Shown piece after piece: positions 33,138 to 41,867 of a stretch of DNA of 64,000 nucleotides. The stretch is from Rufibacter roseus. GTDB taxonomy: Bacteria > Bacteroidota > Bacteroidia > Cytophagales > Hymenobacteraceae. The stretch's first letter is position 1; the number at the start of each line of letters is the position of its first letter. The position numbers and the translations under genes were made by a program. The stretch lies in assembly GCF_001647285.1 (NCBI RefSeq), contig NZ_LRML01000003.1:248001-312000 (forward strand), written 5' to 3'. Under the pieces are notes generated by a model that was given only the letters and a program-made list of their open reading frames with translations, had not been told where the DNA came from and ran no database searches.

Positions 33138-34145
33138 TTATTTCTCTACCTCACCGGCTTTTTCAACGGTACCGGCATTTTTTACAGTTTTGGCCTCTTT
33201 TACAGTACCGGCTTTTTCTACTTTCGTGCCTCCGCCAAAATCAATCAAAGAGAAGTGCACGTAGCGTTTAGGGTTCTGCTGTATGTCTTGCAGAAGAGAA
33301 TTCAGACTTTCAGTAGAGGCATTCAGGTTGCGGTACAATGAGTCATCATTCATAAGCTTGCCCAGGCTGCCATTGTTCTCGTTGATCCGACGAATAGCCA
33401 GCTGAGCCTGCGCCACGGTACTATCCAAGCCTTGAATGGCATGGTTCATGGCCTGCACGTCTAAGGTATCAGTTAGGGTGTTGAGGTTAGAAGCCAGTTG
33501 GCTGAACTTAGCCTCAGTGCCGCGTAATGAAGCTGTGAGCGCGGCCAGATTGCCAGTAATTTCGTTAATGTTGCTTTGGTTAGACATGGCTATGGTACGC
33601 AAAGCTTCAGAGGTTGCCTCAGCATTAAGCAAAATAGCCCTAATACTTCTTTTGGCGTCTTTGTCCAGAAACTCATTCAATTTCACTAGAGTAGAGTCAA
33701 CTGTTTCCAGTACCGGCATTGCCTTCTTTGAAAACATTTCTGTGATACTCTCCCCAGCTTTGCCAATTAAATACTCTCCGCCTTCATAGCGTTTAGAGTT
33801 GGCCCCTAGCTGAAGTTCAATTGATTTTCCGCCTAAAAATCCGTCGCTCACCAACATAGCCACTGTTGAGTCACCCACGGAAATATCATTGTCTACGTCT
33901 AGCGTTACCAGAATTTTGTTGCCTAAATCTGGCCGAAGCTGCATTTCTTTTACCAAACCCACGCGGTACCCGTTGATCACGATAGGGTTAGATGGCTCTA
34001 GCCCCTCTACATTGTTGTAGATGACATAAAAAGTACGGGTAGAAGAGAAAACATTCGTTCCCTTTAGAAATAGAAAGCCCACGTATAGCGCCCCCACAGC
34101 TACAATGCCGAGCAGCGCCACTTTGAGTTCTTTGGAAAATTTCAC
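33138..34145 (-). CDS. MlaD/MCE family lipid-transport protein
   Basis: A 335-residue inner-membrane-anchored MCE protein, the periplasmic lipid-binding part of an ABC lipid shuttle. A single N-terminal helix (about 7-27) is followed by the MCE domain (TFYVIYNNVEGLEPSNPIVI, NGYRVG, SDGFLGGKSIELQLG) and a long helical region. The last 25 residues are a Lys/Ala/Val/Glu tail of short repeats (KAGTV, KEAKTV, KNAGTV), encoded by an imperfect tandem repeat. It is 11 bp downstream of the amidase and shares its transcript. The MlaE/MlaF partners are not in view. Confidence 0.92.
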   Translation of the reverse strand: MKFSKELKVALLGIVAVGALYVGFLFLKGTNVFSSTRTFYVIYNNVEGLEPSNPIVINGYRVGLVKEMQLRPDLGNKILVTLDVDNDISVGDSTVAMLVSDGFLGGKSIELQLGANSKRYEGGEYLIGKAGESITEMFSKKAMPVLETVDSTLVKLNEFLDKDAKRSIRAILLNAEATSEALRTIAMSNQSNINEITGNLAALTASLRGTEAKFSQLASNLNTLTDTLDVQAMNHAIQGLDSTVAQAQLAIRRINENNGSLGKLMNDDSLYRNLNASTESLNSLLQDIQQNPKRYVHFSLIDFGGGTKVEKAGTVKEAKTVKNAGTVEKAGEVEK

Positions 34146-34156
34146 AGTTTGATTTT

Positions 34157-34933
34157 TTAGTTCATGGCTTCCAGCTCCTGCTTGTACTCTTTGAAAGCAC
34201 GGTAGATGCCTGATGCCATATACGTTTGGTTGGTTTTATCGTTGAGGAACCGCTCTTCCTTAGGGTTTGTCAAGAAGCCGATCTCAATCAACGTACTTGG
34301 CATAGCCGATTTCCAAAGCACCAGAAAGCCTGCCTGCTTTACCCCACGGCTAGTGCGGCCTACTCTGGTCTTGAACTGCTGCTCTACTTTTTGGGCAAAC
34401 CGCAGGCTATTGTCTAAATACGCACTTTGGTACAGGCTAAACAATATATGGCTTTGAGGGGAATTAGGGTTGAAGCCGTTGTAGTTCTTCTCGTAGTTCT
34501 CTTCCTGCAAAATTACAGAGTTCTCCCGCTGGGCTACCGCCAGATTACCGTCTGTCTTGTGCAGACCCATGGTATAGGTTTCAGTACCGTAGGCAGTGCT
34601 GGGGCCTGAATTGCAGTGAATAGAAATAAAAAGATCAGCGTGATTTTTGTTGGCAATGCCCGCCCGGTCAATCAGCTCCACAAATGTGTCTGTTTTACGG
34701 GTGTAGATCACGTTTACATCTGGCAGGTTGCTTTCAATTAATTCGCCTACCTGCAACGCTACCTTTAGGGCAACATCTTTTTCTTTGGCCGATGCCCCGT
34801 GGCACCCCCCATCTTTTCCTCCGTGACCGGCATCAATTACCACAGTACGAATTTTGATCTCTTTCTTCTCGTAAACGGTGAAAGAACTGAAGAGCAAAAA
34901 AACAAGAACGGTAAGAGAGACAATATTTTTCAC
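34157..34933 (-). CDS. N-acetylmuramoyl-L-alanine amidase (Amidase_3)
   Basis: A 258-residue zinc amidase that cleaves the bond between MurNAc and L-alanine in peptidoglycan. The N-terminal signal/anchor (about 1-20) precedes the catalytic domain: VVIDAGHGGKDGG (His37 ligand), SAKEKDVAL (Glu51), FISIHCNS (His) and LIEIGFLTNPKEE (catalytic Glu). It has no AMIN or peptidoglycan-binding domain, so it is a minimal periplasmic AmiC-like enzyme for cell separation or wall turnover. The start is GTG, and the gene opens the amidase-MCE operon divergent from lptD. Confidence 0.94.
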   Translation of the reverse strand: MKNIVSLTVLVFLLFSSFTVYEKKEIKIRTVVIDAGHGGKDGGCHGASAKEKDVALKVALQVGELIESNLPDVNVIYTRKTDTFVELIDRAGIANKNHADLFISIHCNSGPSTAYGTETYTMGLHKTDGNLAVAQRENSVILQEENYEKNYNGFNPNSPQSHILFSLYQSAYLDNSLRFAQKVEQQFKTRVGRTSRGVKQAGFLVLWKSAMPSTLIEIGFLTNPKEERFLNDKTNQTYMASGIYRAFKEYKQELEAMN

Positions 34934-34962
34934 GAGATTCGTTAGTTAAAAGCTATTGTTGA

Positions 34963-34970
34963 TAACTTTG
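34963..34970 (+). promoter_or_regulatory. -7 box of lptD
   Basis: TAACTTTG in the 68-bp divergent region between the amidase gene and lptD, 31 nt before the TTG start. The -33 area reads GTTAG. Confidence 0.55.
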
Positions 34971-35001
34971 TAGCTAAGTGACAAATTAACAAAAATTTTA
35001 C

Positions 35002-37713
35002 TTGATTCCGAAGAACCCCCTCCTGTTTTTGGCTATTGCCCTAGTTTTTGTGGCCGCCTTTTTTTCCGCCACGGAGGGAAATGCGCAGTTCCGCCGTGCT
35101 TCCTCTTCCGAAAGAATTCCTGAAAGATCAGAGAACAATGCCCAAGATACTGTTAAGGTAGCGCCAAAAGGCGATATAGAAACCACTATCAATTATAAGG
35201 CCAAAGATTCTATTCGCTATGACGCCGCCAACCAGATCATGTACCTGTTCGGCGAAGCCCATATTGACTATGGTGAAATTTCACTGGACGCAGCTTTTAT
35301 AGAAATTAATTGGAACACCGGTATTTTGACCGCCACAGCTGACCAAGACTCTTTGGGAAGGCTGGTGCAGAAGCCAATTTTCAAAAACGGGGCTGAAATG
35401 TATGAGTCGGAACGGATACGGTACAACTACAAATCAAAGAAAGGTATTGTCACCAACACCGTTACTACCCAGGGCGAAGGCTTTGTACACGCCCAAACGG
35501 TGAAGCGCGATTCTTTAGGCAACATCTACGGCAAAACGGCCAAATATACCACCTGTGATCTGGAGCACCCGCACTTTTATATAAAGGCCACCAAAATGAA
35601 GGTGATCCCGAACGACCGTGTGGTGGCCGGACCTTTCCATATGGTGTTCGCCGATGTGCCTTTACCTATTGGCCTGCCGTTTGGTTTCTTCCCTTCACCG
35701 CGCAAAAGAGGTTCTGGTATTATTATTCCAACTTTTGGTGAAACAAGGCTGCAAGGGTATTACCTACGCCAGGGTGGTTTTTACTGGGCCATGAGTGATT
35801 ATATGGACATGCGCATTACTGGTGATATTTATTCACTGGGGGGCTGGGGAGCCAATGTGCAGTCTACCTACACCAAAAGATACCGGTACAACGGTAGCTT
35901 CAGCCTTAACTACGCCCTGAACCCTGCTGCTGAAAACTATCAGTCCCGTAGCCTGGATGAAACATACCTGGTTAGAGGACCTTCCAGCAGCAACATCAAC
36001 ATAAGCTGGTCACATGTGCCGGTTGCCCGACCCGGCAAGGGGCAATTCTCTGCCAATGTACAAGCCAGCAGCGCGTTCTACCATCAGTACAACTCTATAG
36101 ATCCGCGCTTGACACTTTCAAACAGATTTGGATCAAGTATATCCTATGGAAAAAGCAGCACGACCTCTCCGTTTAACTATAGGATCTCCTTGAGACATAG
36201 CCAAGGCATAGAGAATCGTACCCTTCGCTACAAAAACAAAGAAGGCCGCGATTCTTTGGTTTATTCACCTGTTCAGGTAATGAGTTTTGTTTTGCCAGAT
36301 TTCAGCTTCGGGGTTGCCAGCCAAAGCCCTATTGAATGGTTTGGAGGCACCCTGACCGGCCGATGGATTGAAGGCATACGCATTGGATACAATTTGTCTG
36401 CTAGCCAGAATGTAACCAACAAAATTTCCTATAGAGGCAACCTAGGGTATCCGTTCCCAGAGCTTGCCCGCCGAGACACTGTTTTGTCTATCAACGGCAA
36501 TAACCTGGCTGAAATATTTGATAACGGCCAAAGGATCATCAACCATGATATCCCCATTACCTTGGGTACGGTGAGCCTGTTCAAATACTTCAAGCTTACC
36601 CCTGGCGTAAGTTACAACGAGAGTTGGTATACCAATAAGTACACTTACCGCAGCGAACCCGGCTCAGATATCCTGAAAGTAGACACCACTAGTGGCCTGC
36701 ACCGCGTGTACCAATACTCTACCAGCGCCTCTTTAACTACCAACCTTTACGGGCAGGCTAATTTCAAAGGCAAAAAGATTGAGGCAATCCGTCACACGCT
36801 TACTCCTAACCTCAGTTACAGCTACCGTCCAGACTTTGGGGGCTCTAACTTTGGCTATTACCAGCGGGTGCAATCAGACAGCTTGGGCAATACCCGCCTT
36901 CTTTCCAGATTCCCGCCGGGTGGAAATTTACCAGGGGCTGGTGTCTCTAGCGCTATTTCGTTTGGCATTGACAACAACGTAGAAATGAAGGTAAAGACCG
37001 ACAGTGCCGGAGTTTTCAAGAAAGTCAGCCTGATTGACCGTTTTGCCATCAATGGCTCCTATAACATGGCCGCCGATTCTTTTAAACTTTCTAACCTCTC
37101 TGTAGATTTGAGCACCAGGCTGTTTAACAGTTTACCTATTCAGATAAATGCTACGTTAGACCCTTATGAATATGACGGTTCCCGTAGAATCAACCGTTAC
37201 CTGTTCCAGCGCGGAGGATTGAACTTTGCACGTATCAACAATTTGAACTTCTCTACCCGCTTTGAGTTCAGCCCTAAAGCCCGGCAGCAGCAGGAGTCAG
37301 CAGATGCTCCACCACCCACTAATGTCCCTGCTCTGCAAAGAACCTTGACAGCGGCAGATTACGTTGATTTTAACATTCCCTGGACTCTCTCGGCAGGCTT
37401 TACCTCCAACTTCTCCCGAGACCTACTCACGGACCGGCTTATGAATCAAGCCACCTCTATGGACATAAATGGCTCTGTAACCTTAACGGATAAGTGGGCA
37501 TTCACCTATACCACCAGTTATGACTTCAAGAACCAAGCTCTGAGTTATACTAACATTGCCATCTCCAGAGATTTACACTGCTGGCAGATGTCTATTAACT
37601 GGGTGCCGTTCGGAACCATGCAGATGTACTCCATCAACATAAACGCCAAGTCTTCTTTGCTGCGCGACCTCCGGATCAGGAGAAGTGACAGTGCCCACGG
37701 ACGTGCCTGGTAA
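35002..37713 (+). CDS. lptD: LPS assembly outer-membrane protein LptD
   Basis: A 903-residue outer-membrane barrel that inserts lipopolysaccharide into the outer leaflet. A signal peptide (about 1-29, ending GNAQ) is followed by the OstA/LptA-like jelly-roll (DSIRYDAANQIMYLFGEAHIDYGEI through YTTCDLEHPHFYIKATKMKVIPND) and the LptD barrel with the family's PIGLPFGFFPSPRKRGSGIIIP segment. The rest alternates hydrophobic barrel strands to a C-terminal WQMSINWVPFG. The start codon is TTG; no ATG exists upstream in frame. Divergent pairing with amidase-MCE genes puts wall remodelling and lipid transport side by side. Confidence 0.95.
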   Translation: MIPKNPLLFLAIALVFVAAFFSATEGNAQFRRASSSERIPERSENNAQDTVKVAPKGDIETTINYKAKDSIRYDAANQIMYLFGEAHIDYGEISLDAAFIEINWNTGILTATADQDSLGRLVQKPIFKNGAEMYESERIRYNYKSKKGIVTNTVTTQGEGFVHAQTVKRDSLGNIYGKTAKYTTCDLEHPHFYIKATKMKVIPNDRVVAGPFHMVFADVPLPIGLPFGFFPSPRKRGSGIIIPTFGETRLQGYYLRQGGFYWAMSDYMDMRITGDIYSLGGWGANVQSTYTKRYRYNGSFSLNYALNPAAENYQSRSLDETYLVRGPSSSNINISWSHVPVARPGKGQFSANVQASSAFYHQYNSIDPRLTLSNRFGSSISYGKSSTTSPFNYRISLRHSQGIENRTLRYKNKEGRDSLVYSPVQVMSFVLPDFSFGVASQSPIEWFGGTLTGRWIEGIRIGYNLSASQNVTNKISYRGNLGYPFPELARRDTVLSINGNNLAEIFDNGQRIINHDIPITLGTVSLFKYFKLTPGVSYNESWYTNKYTYRSEPGSDILKVDTTSGLHRVYQYSTSASLTTNLYGQANFKGKKIEAIRHTLTPNLSYSYRPDFGGSNFGYYQRVQSDSLGNTRLLSRFPPGGNLPGAGVSSAISFGIDNNVEMKVKTDSAGVFKKVSLIDRFAINGSYNMAADSFKLSNLSVDLSTRLFNSLPIQINATLDPYEYDGSRRINRYLFQRGGLNFARINNLNFSTRFEFSPKARQQQESADAPPPTNVPALQRTLTAADYVDFNIPWTLSAGFTSNFSRDLLTDRLMNQATSMDINGSVTLTDKWAFTYTTSYDFKNQALSYTNIAISRDLHCWQMSINWVPFGTMQMYSININAKSSLLRDLRIRRSDSAHGRAW

Positions 37714-37747
37714 TACAAAAGGCCACCTGAACAGGTGGCCTTTTGTA
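37714..37747 (+). terminator. lptD terminator
   Basis: TACAAAAGGCCACCTG and CAGGTGGCCTTTTGTA form a near-perfect hairpin starting 1 bp after the stop codon and ending in TTTT. Confidence 0.85.
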
Positions 37748-37783
37748 TTAGACCTGTTTCTGAAAAAAGAAGCCAAAAACAGG
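37744..37783. repeat. PAL-A palindrome, copy 15 (degenerate)
   Basis: It continues directly from the lptD terminator. TATTAGACCTGTTTC faces AGCCAAAAACAGG, and only the inner A/T arms pair well. Confidence 0.45.
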
Positions 37784-37941
37784 ACAAGACAGAGCTTTAT
37801 TAAAAATTATAAAGAAGGCTTCACCTTATAGACTTACACTTTCCATTAAAAAGACGTAATCCTTACCAAGATTCATGGCCACTACGGTATTTCCTGCCTA
37901 ATTTCTAATTCTTAATTTCTAATTCTTACAAGCAGGCTCCT

Positions 37942-37949
37942 TACCTTTG
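37942..37949 (+). promoter_or_regulatory. -7 box of panB
   Basis: TACCTTTG, 23 nt before the panB ATG. Confidence 0.55.
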
Positions 37950-37972
37950 CCTCAATTCAACTCACCTATACT

Positions 37973-38791
37973 ATGTCGGTTCAGAAACGCGAGATAAAAA
38001 TTGTTACCACCCATCAGCTGCAGACCATGAAAGTGCGGGGAGAGAAAATCTCTATGCTCACGGCCTATGATTTCTCTATGGCTACCCTGCTCGACGCCGC
38101 TGGTACCGATGTTTTACTTGTAGGCGACTCTGCCTCAAATGTAATGGCTGGTCATGAAACTACCCTACCCATTACCCTAGATCAGATGATCTATCACGCC
38201 TCAAGTGTGGTACGTGGTGTGAAACGGGCTTTTGTAGTGGTAGATCTTCCGTTTGGCTCATACCAAGGCAACTCTTCTGAAGCACTCAGGTCGGCCATCA
38301 GAATCATGAAAGAGTCTGGCGCCCATGGCGTAAAGCTAGAGGGTGGAGTGGAAATAAAAGAATCTATTACCCGCATCTTAAGCGCCGGCGTGCCAGTTAT
38401 GGGACACTTGGGCCTGACACCGCAGTCCATCTATAAATTTGGAACCTACTCCGTTCGGGCTAAAGAAGAAGCAGAGGCAGAAAAGCTTCTGTCTGATGCT
38501 CGCCTGCTGCAAGAGTTAGGTTGCTTTGCCATTGTGCTGGAGAAAATTCCATCGGCGTTGGCCAAGCGCGTAGCCGATGAGTTAGAAATTCCTATTATTG
38601 GGATTGGTGCTGGACCGCACGTAGACGGGCAGGTGCTGGTGATTCATGACCTTTTGGGCATCACGAAAGAATTCAAACCGCGCTTCCTGCGCCGCTACGC
38701 CGAACTGCATGAAACCATCACCGATGCCGTTAGTAATTATGTGCGCGATGTAAAATCAAAGAGCTTCCCAACTGAGGATGAGGCTTATTAA
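37973..38791 (+). CDS. panB: 3-methyl-2-oxobutanoate hydroxymethyltransferase
   Basis: A 272-residue PanB, the first enzyme of pantothenate (and so coenzyme A) synthesis, adding a hydroxymethyl group from methylene-tetrahydrofolate to ketoisovalerate. Conserved segments are [36 protein letters not shown], the Mg-binding [25 protein letters not shown] and [15 protein letters not shown]. The length is normal and the protein cytoplasmic. It is a single gene; panC and panD are not nearby. Confidence 0.97.
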   Translation: MSVQKREIKIVTTHQLQTMKVRGEKISMLTAYDFSMATLLDAAGTDVLLVGDSASNVMAGHETTLPITLDQMIYHASSVVRGVKRAFVVVDLPFGSYQGNSSEALRSAIRIMKESGAHGVKLEGGVEIKESITRILSAGVPVMGHLGLTPQSIYKFGTYSVRAKEEAEAEKLLSDARLLQELGCFAIVLEKIPSALAKRVADELEIPIIGIGAGPHVDGQVLVIHDLLGITKEFKPRFLRRYAELHETITDAVSNYVRDVKSKSFPTEDEAY

Positions 38792-38796
38792 TTTAC

Positions 38797-38968
38797 AATG
38801 AGCAATGATTAATGAACAATGATTTAATCATTCCGTTGAAACTCAAAACCTGTTTTCGGCTTACTTTTAGGAAAACAAGCCGAAAACAGGTTTTGCTTTG
38901 GCCTCAATTACCATAACACCTCCCCTGATGCTGTGATTGATCATTAGTCATTGTTCATTAATCATTCA
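38797..38968. repeat. Composite inverted repeat enclosing a PAL-A copy
   Basis: AATGAGCAATGATTAATGAA at the left and TTCATTAATCATTC at the right are inverted copies enclosing PAL-A copy 16. The spacer between panB and the pseudouridine synthase gene holds nothing else. Confidence 0.6.
38844..38895. repeat. PAL-A palindrome, copy 16 (extended stem)
   Basis: CAAAACCTGTTTTCGGCTT faces AAGCCGAAAACAGGTTTTG, a perfect 19-bp stem with a CGGCTT core. TTTTGCTTTG at the end makes it a possible panB terminator. Confidence 0.85.
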
Positions 38969-38971
38969 AAT

Positions 38972-39643
38972 ATGCTTGACGTGCTTTTTGAGGACAACCA
39001 CGTTTTGGTGGTAAACAAACGTAGCGGAGTGTTGGTGCAAGGTGATGAAACAGGTGACACACCACTCTCAGAACTGGCCAAAGCCTATTTAAAGCAGAAG
39101 TACCAGAAGCCAGGGAATGTGTTTGTAGGCGTAGTGCACCGGCTGGACCGCCCTGTGAGCGGTGTGGTCTTACTGGCTAAAACATCTAAGGCACTTAGCC
39201 GCCTGAATGAACAGTTCAAGACGCGTAAAACTGAGAAAATTTACTGGGCTATTGCACAGCGGGCTCCGCAGCCAGAGGCGGGCACATTGGTGCATTGGCT
39301 AATAAAAGATGCCGCCCGTAACGTGACTAAAGCCCTGACCCACGAGAAACCTGGCAGCCAACGGGCAGAGCTGAGCTACTCTTTCATAAAAGCCTCCAAC
39401 GGAAAATATTTAATAGAGGTACGGCCTGTCACGGGCAGGCCACATCAGATTAGGGTACAGCTGGCTTCGCTCAAATGCCCCATATTAGGCGATTTAAAAT
39501 ACGGTGCGCCAGAGCCTTTGCCCAACAAAAGCATTTGCCTGCACGCCCGTGAACTAGGTTTTGAGCATCCTGTTACGAAAGAATGGATTTCAGTACAGGC
39601 TCCGTTGCCACCTATTGCCGCCTGGCAACCTTTTCAGCCATAG
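38972..39643 (+). CDS. RluA family pseudouridine synthase
   Basis: A 223-residue RNA pseudouridine synthase converting a specific uridine in rRNA or tRNA. It has the catalytic motif HRLDRPVSGVVLLAKTSKAL (catalytic Asp), the preceding VLFEDNHVLVVNKRSGVLVQGD and the C-terminal RPHQIRVQLASLKCPILGDLKYG. There is no S4 domain, so it is the short RluA/TruC-like type; the target is not predictable. The frame could extend seven codons to a TTG inside a repeat, but ATG at 38972 gives the normal N-terminus. Confidence 0.93.
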   Translation: MLDVLFEDNHVLVVNKRSGVLVQGDETGDTPLSELAKAYLKQKYQKPGNVFVGVVHRLDRPVSGVVLLAKTSKALSRLNEQFKTRKTEKIYWAIAQRAPQPEAGTLVHWLIKDAARNVTKALTHEKPGSQRAELSYSFIKASNGKYLIEVRPVTGRPHQIRVQLASLKCPILGDLKYGAPEPLPNKSICLHARELGFEHPVTKEWISVQAPLPPIAAWQPFQP

Positions 39644-39676
39644 CAACTGCAGAAACTCCTTTAACTTCTTCTACGG

Positions 39677-39719
39677 TGTGTTTTCAGTCTACTTTCCTGA
39701 AAATAAGCCTAAAATAAAC
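39677..39719. repeat. PAL-A palindrome, copy 17 (degenerate)
   Basis: GTGTTTTCAGTCTACTTT faces AAAATAAGCCTAAAATAAAC. The layout is kept, with several mismatches. Confidence 0.5.
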
Positions 39720-39820
39720 TGGCCTGCTTTTAACAAGGCAACGCAACCTTAAAAAGATGATTTTCGTCACTTTCTTAGATTTAGTAAGTACTGGATTTAC
39801 CAAGTTTGCGGCCTAGGTTG

Positions 39821-39828
39821 TAGCTTTG
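39821..39828 (+). promoter_or_regulatory. -7 box of desaturase gene
   Basis: TAGCTTTG, 78 nt before the ATG, identical to the -7 box of the delta-60 gene. No TTG is found at the ideal -33 spacing. Confidence 0.5.
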
Positions 39829-39906
39829 TGAACTTATTTGGCCACAACCTGTTAAATAAGTGCTTTTCTGAATAAGCTAACTCCATTATTTATTGCATCA
39901 CCCAGC

Positions 39907-40647
39907 ATGATTATTCTAATCTTTTTTGTAGCGCACTGGTACCTGTCTTTGTTTGTACAAACGTTTTACCTGCACCGTTACGCTGCCCACAAAATGTTCA
40001 CCATGAACGCTTTTTGGGAGAAATTTTTCTTCCTGTTCACCTACATCAGTCAGGGCTCTTCTTTCTTATCACCCAGAGCGTATGCTATTCTGCACCGCAT
40101 GCACCACGCGTTCTCAGACACGGAGCGCGATCCGCATTCACCGCACTTCAGCAGCAACGCTTTTACCATGATGTGGAAGACCAAGAACATATACAACGAC
40201 GTGCTGAAGCACCGCGTGGAACCTGAGATGCGCTTTGATGGCAATTATCCGGTTTGGCGTGTGGTGGAGAGTATTGGCGACCACTGGGCTTCTCGCTTGG
40301 CTTGGGGGACTTTTTATGTAGTATTTTACATTTACTTCGCTGAATACTGGTGGATGTACCTGCTATTGCCTCTGCACTTTCTGATGGGCCCGCTACACGG
40401 CGCTATCGTGAACTGGAGCGGCCACAAATACGGTTACCAAAACTTTGACAACAACGACAGGTCTAAAAATTCGCTGTTCTTCGACTTTTTAACCGGAGGC
40501 GAATTGTTCCAAAACAATCACCACAAGCTGCCTAACCGCGTGAATTTCGGGGTGAAGTGGTGGGAAGTAGACCCTACCTATCCTGTTATCTGGACATTGG
40601 ATAAAATAGGCATTATTAAGCTGAAGAAAGCCAAAGTGCGCTCATAG
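39907..40647 (+). CDS. Acyl-CoA / fatty-acid desaturase
   Basis: A 246-residue membrane di-iron desaturase that introduces a double bond (probably delta-9) into acyl chains. The three histidine boxes are present: HRYAAH (23-28), HRMHH (63-67) and NNHHK (203-207), with the additional conserved HGAIVNWSGH (164-173). Four hydrophobic helices span the membrane. It lacks the cytochrome-b5 domain of eukaryotic enzymes. It probably tunes membrane fluidity, for example in the cold (inference). It ends at a strong terminator shared with the convergent DUF418 gene. Confidence 0.93.
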   Translation: MIILIFFVAHWYLSLFVQTFYLHRYAAHKMFTMNAFWEKFFFLFTYISQGSSFLSPRAYAILHRMHHAFSDTERDPHSPHFSSNAFTMMWKTKNIYNDVLKHRVEPEMRFDGNYPVWRVVESIGDHWASRLAWGTFYVVFYIYFAEYWWMYLLLPLHFLMGPLHGAIVNWSGHKYGYQNFDNNDRSKNSLFFDFLTGGELFQNNHHKLPNRVNFGVKWWEVDPTYPVIWTLDKIGIIKLKKAKVRS

Positions 40648-40667
40648 CTTAAAATATCATATTTAGA

Positions 40668-40710
40668 AATAAAGAGAGGCGTTACACCAGAAGTAACGCC
40701 TCTCTTTATT
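40668..40710. terminator. Bidirectional terminator between convergent genes
   Basis: AATAAAGAGAGGCGTTAC faces GTAACGCCTCTCTTTATT, with T tracts on both strands. It overlaps the last few bases of the DUF418 gene. Confidence 0.9.
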
Positions 40711-41824
40711 TTTTACCGGCTATGGCTCTTAACAGTGCTTCCGCTGGGCCTAACCTGTACCGCCGTACCCACCATTGTGAAACAGCCCATTGCCCTGTTA
40801 TAACAATTAAATATAGTACCAGCAGTTGCCAAGGGGCTAATTTTCCGTAAAGTCCAAATCCGTAGCCATACATGAGTAGGCTAAACAAAATATTCTGAGT
40901 GATATAATGTGTCAGAGTTAGCTGCCCTAACCATTTTAAAAACTTCAGAAGCCTCTTGAACAGAATAGGCAACAGAGAATAACAGGCTACAAAGCTGTAG
41001 AAATAAACGGCAAGCAAAACAGCTCTAGAACTTCCGGCTTCAGAAGAATTCCCCACTTGCCGCCATCCGGCCACTACAAACCATAAAGCTATGGCTACCG
41101 CTACTGCTAAATGAACGCTGAAAGCCTTGATAGTCTGATAAGTTACAGTCAACTTCTGGAGCAACTCTGCTTTTACCACAACATAACCCAATAACATGAA
41201 AGCAAAGATTCTGGCATAAAACAAAAGCGCCTGCCAAGAGGACAAACTTTGACCATATTCCCGCACCCTGACCTGAATTACATCCCAGAAACTTCCAGAG
41301 GTATAAACAACTGCCTCGGCCTCGCTTTGGCCGGCACCTAAAGGCCACCAGCTTTCGCCTACAAAACTGAAAAGAAGCAGCGCCGCACTACAGGCAATAA
41401 GACTCCAGGCGGGCATTGAGCGACAAAGCAACAAGAGCGCCCCCATAAGCGCGTATTGCATCAATACATCGCCTTGCCAGATGAACAGCACTTGCAGCAG
41501 GCCCAGCAGAAATAATCCGGCTAGCCTACGCACAAAATAAATGGTGCCGTATTTTGGCAAACTATAAGCGGCGGCCAAGCCGAAGACTAAAGAAAAGATG
41601 GGATAGAACTTACCTCTCACCAGCACCATGAGGCCCCAAATAAGCCAATGATTTAAACCGCCCGGGTATAGGGCTGCGTAATCAGCAAACGCAACGTTTG
41701 GGGTATGAATGGCAAAAATGTTTTCCACCGCAATTCCCAGAAGGGCAAAGCCCCGAAGCATGTCTATCTCCGGCAAACGGCTTTGGCTTATAGAAACCTG
41801 ATTGGCAGATTGAAACAGTTCCAT
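40706..41824 (-). CDS. DUF418 domain-containing membrane protein
   Basis: A 372-residue multi-pass membrane protein. The N-terminal LPEIDMLRGFALLGIAVENIF and the C-terminal DUF418 region (LGQLTLTHYITQNILFSLLMYG ... WWVRRYRLGPAEALLR) identify the family, which is related to membrane acyltransferases. About ten hydrophobic helices are visible. No member has a firmly established reaction, so transport or acyl transfer to an envelope component is only a guess. Its stop codon lies within the terminator stem. It is divergent from the sulfatase-fold gene. Confidence 0.9.
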   Translation of the reverse strand: MELFQSANQVSISQSRLPEIDMLRGFALLGIAVENIFAIHTPNVAFADYAALYPGGLNHWLIWGLMVLVRGKFYPIFSLVFGLAAAYSLPKYGTIYFVRRLAGLFLLGLLQVLFIWQGDVLMQYALMGALLLLCRSMPAWSLIACSAALLLFSFVGESWWPLGAGQSEAEAVVYTSGSFWDVIQVRVREYGQSLSSWQALLFYARIFAFMLLGYVVVKAELLQKLTVTYQTIKAFSVHLAVAVAIALWFVVAGWRQVGNSSEAGSSRAVLLAVYFYSFVACYSLLPILFKRLLKFLKWLGQLTLTHYITQNILFSLLMYGYGFGLYGKLAPWQLLVLYLIVITGQWAVSQWWVRRYRLGPAEALLRAIAGKK

Positions 41825-41867
41825 TACCTTCGTTAGCTAATTACGTGAGGCAAGTTACGGTAAATCT

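Noticed and set aside
33061-33271. Two short plus-strand ORFs
   Set aside because: They begin in a PAL-A copy and run antisense through the repeat-encoded tail of the MCE gene.
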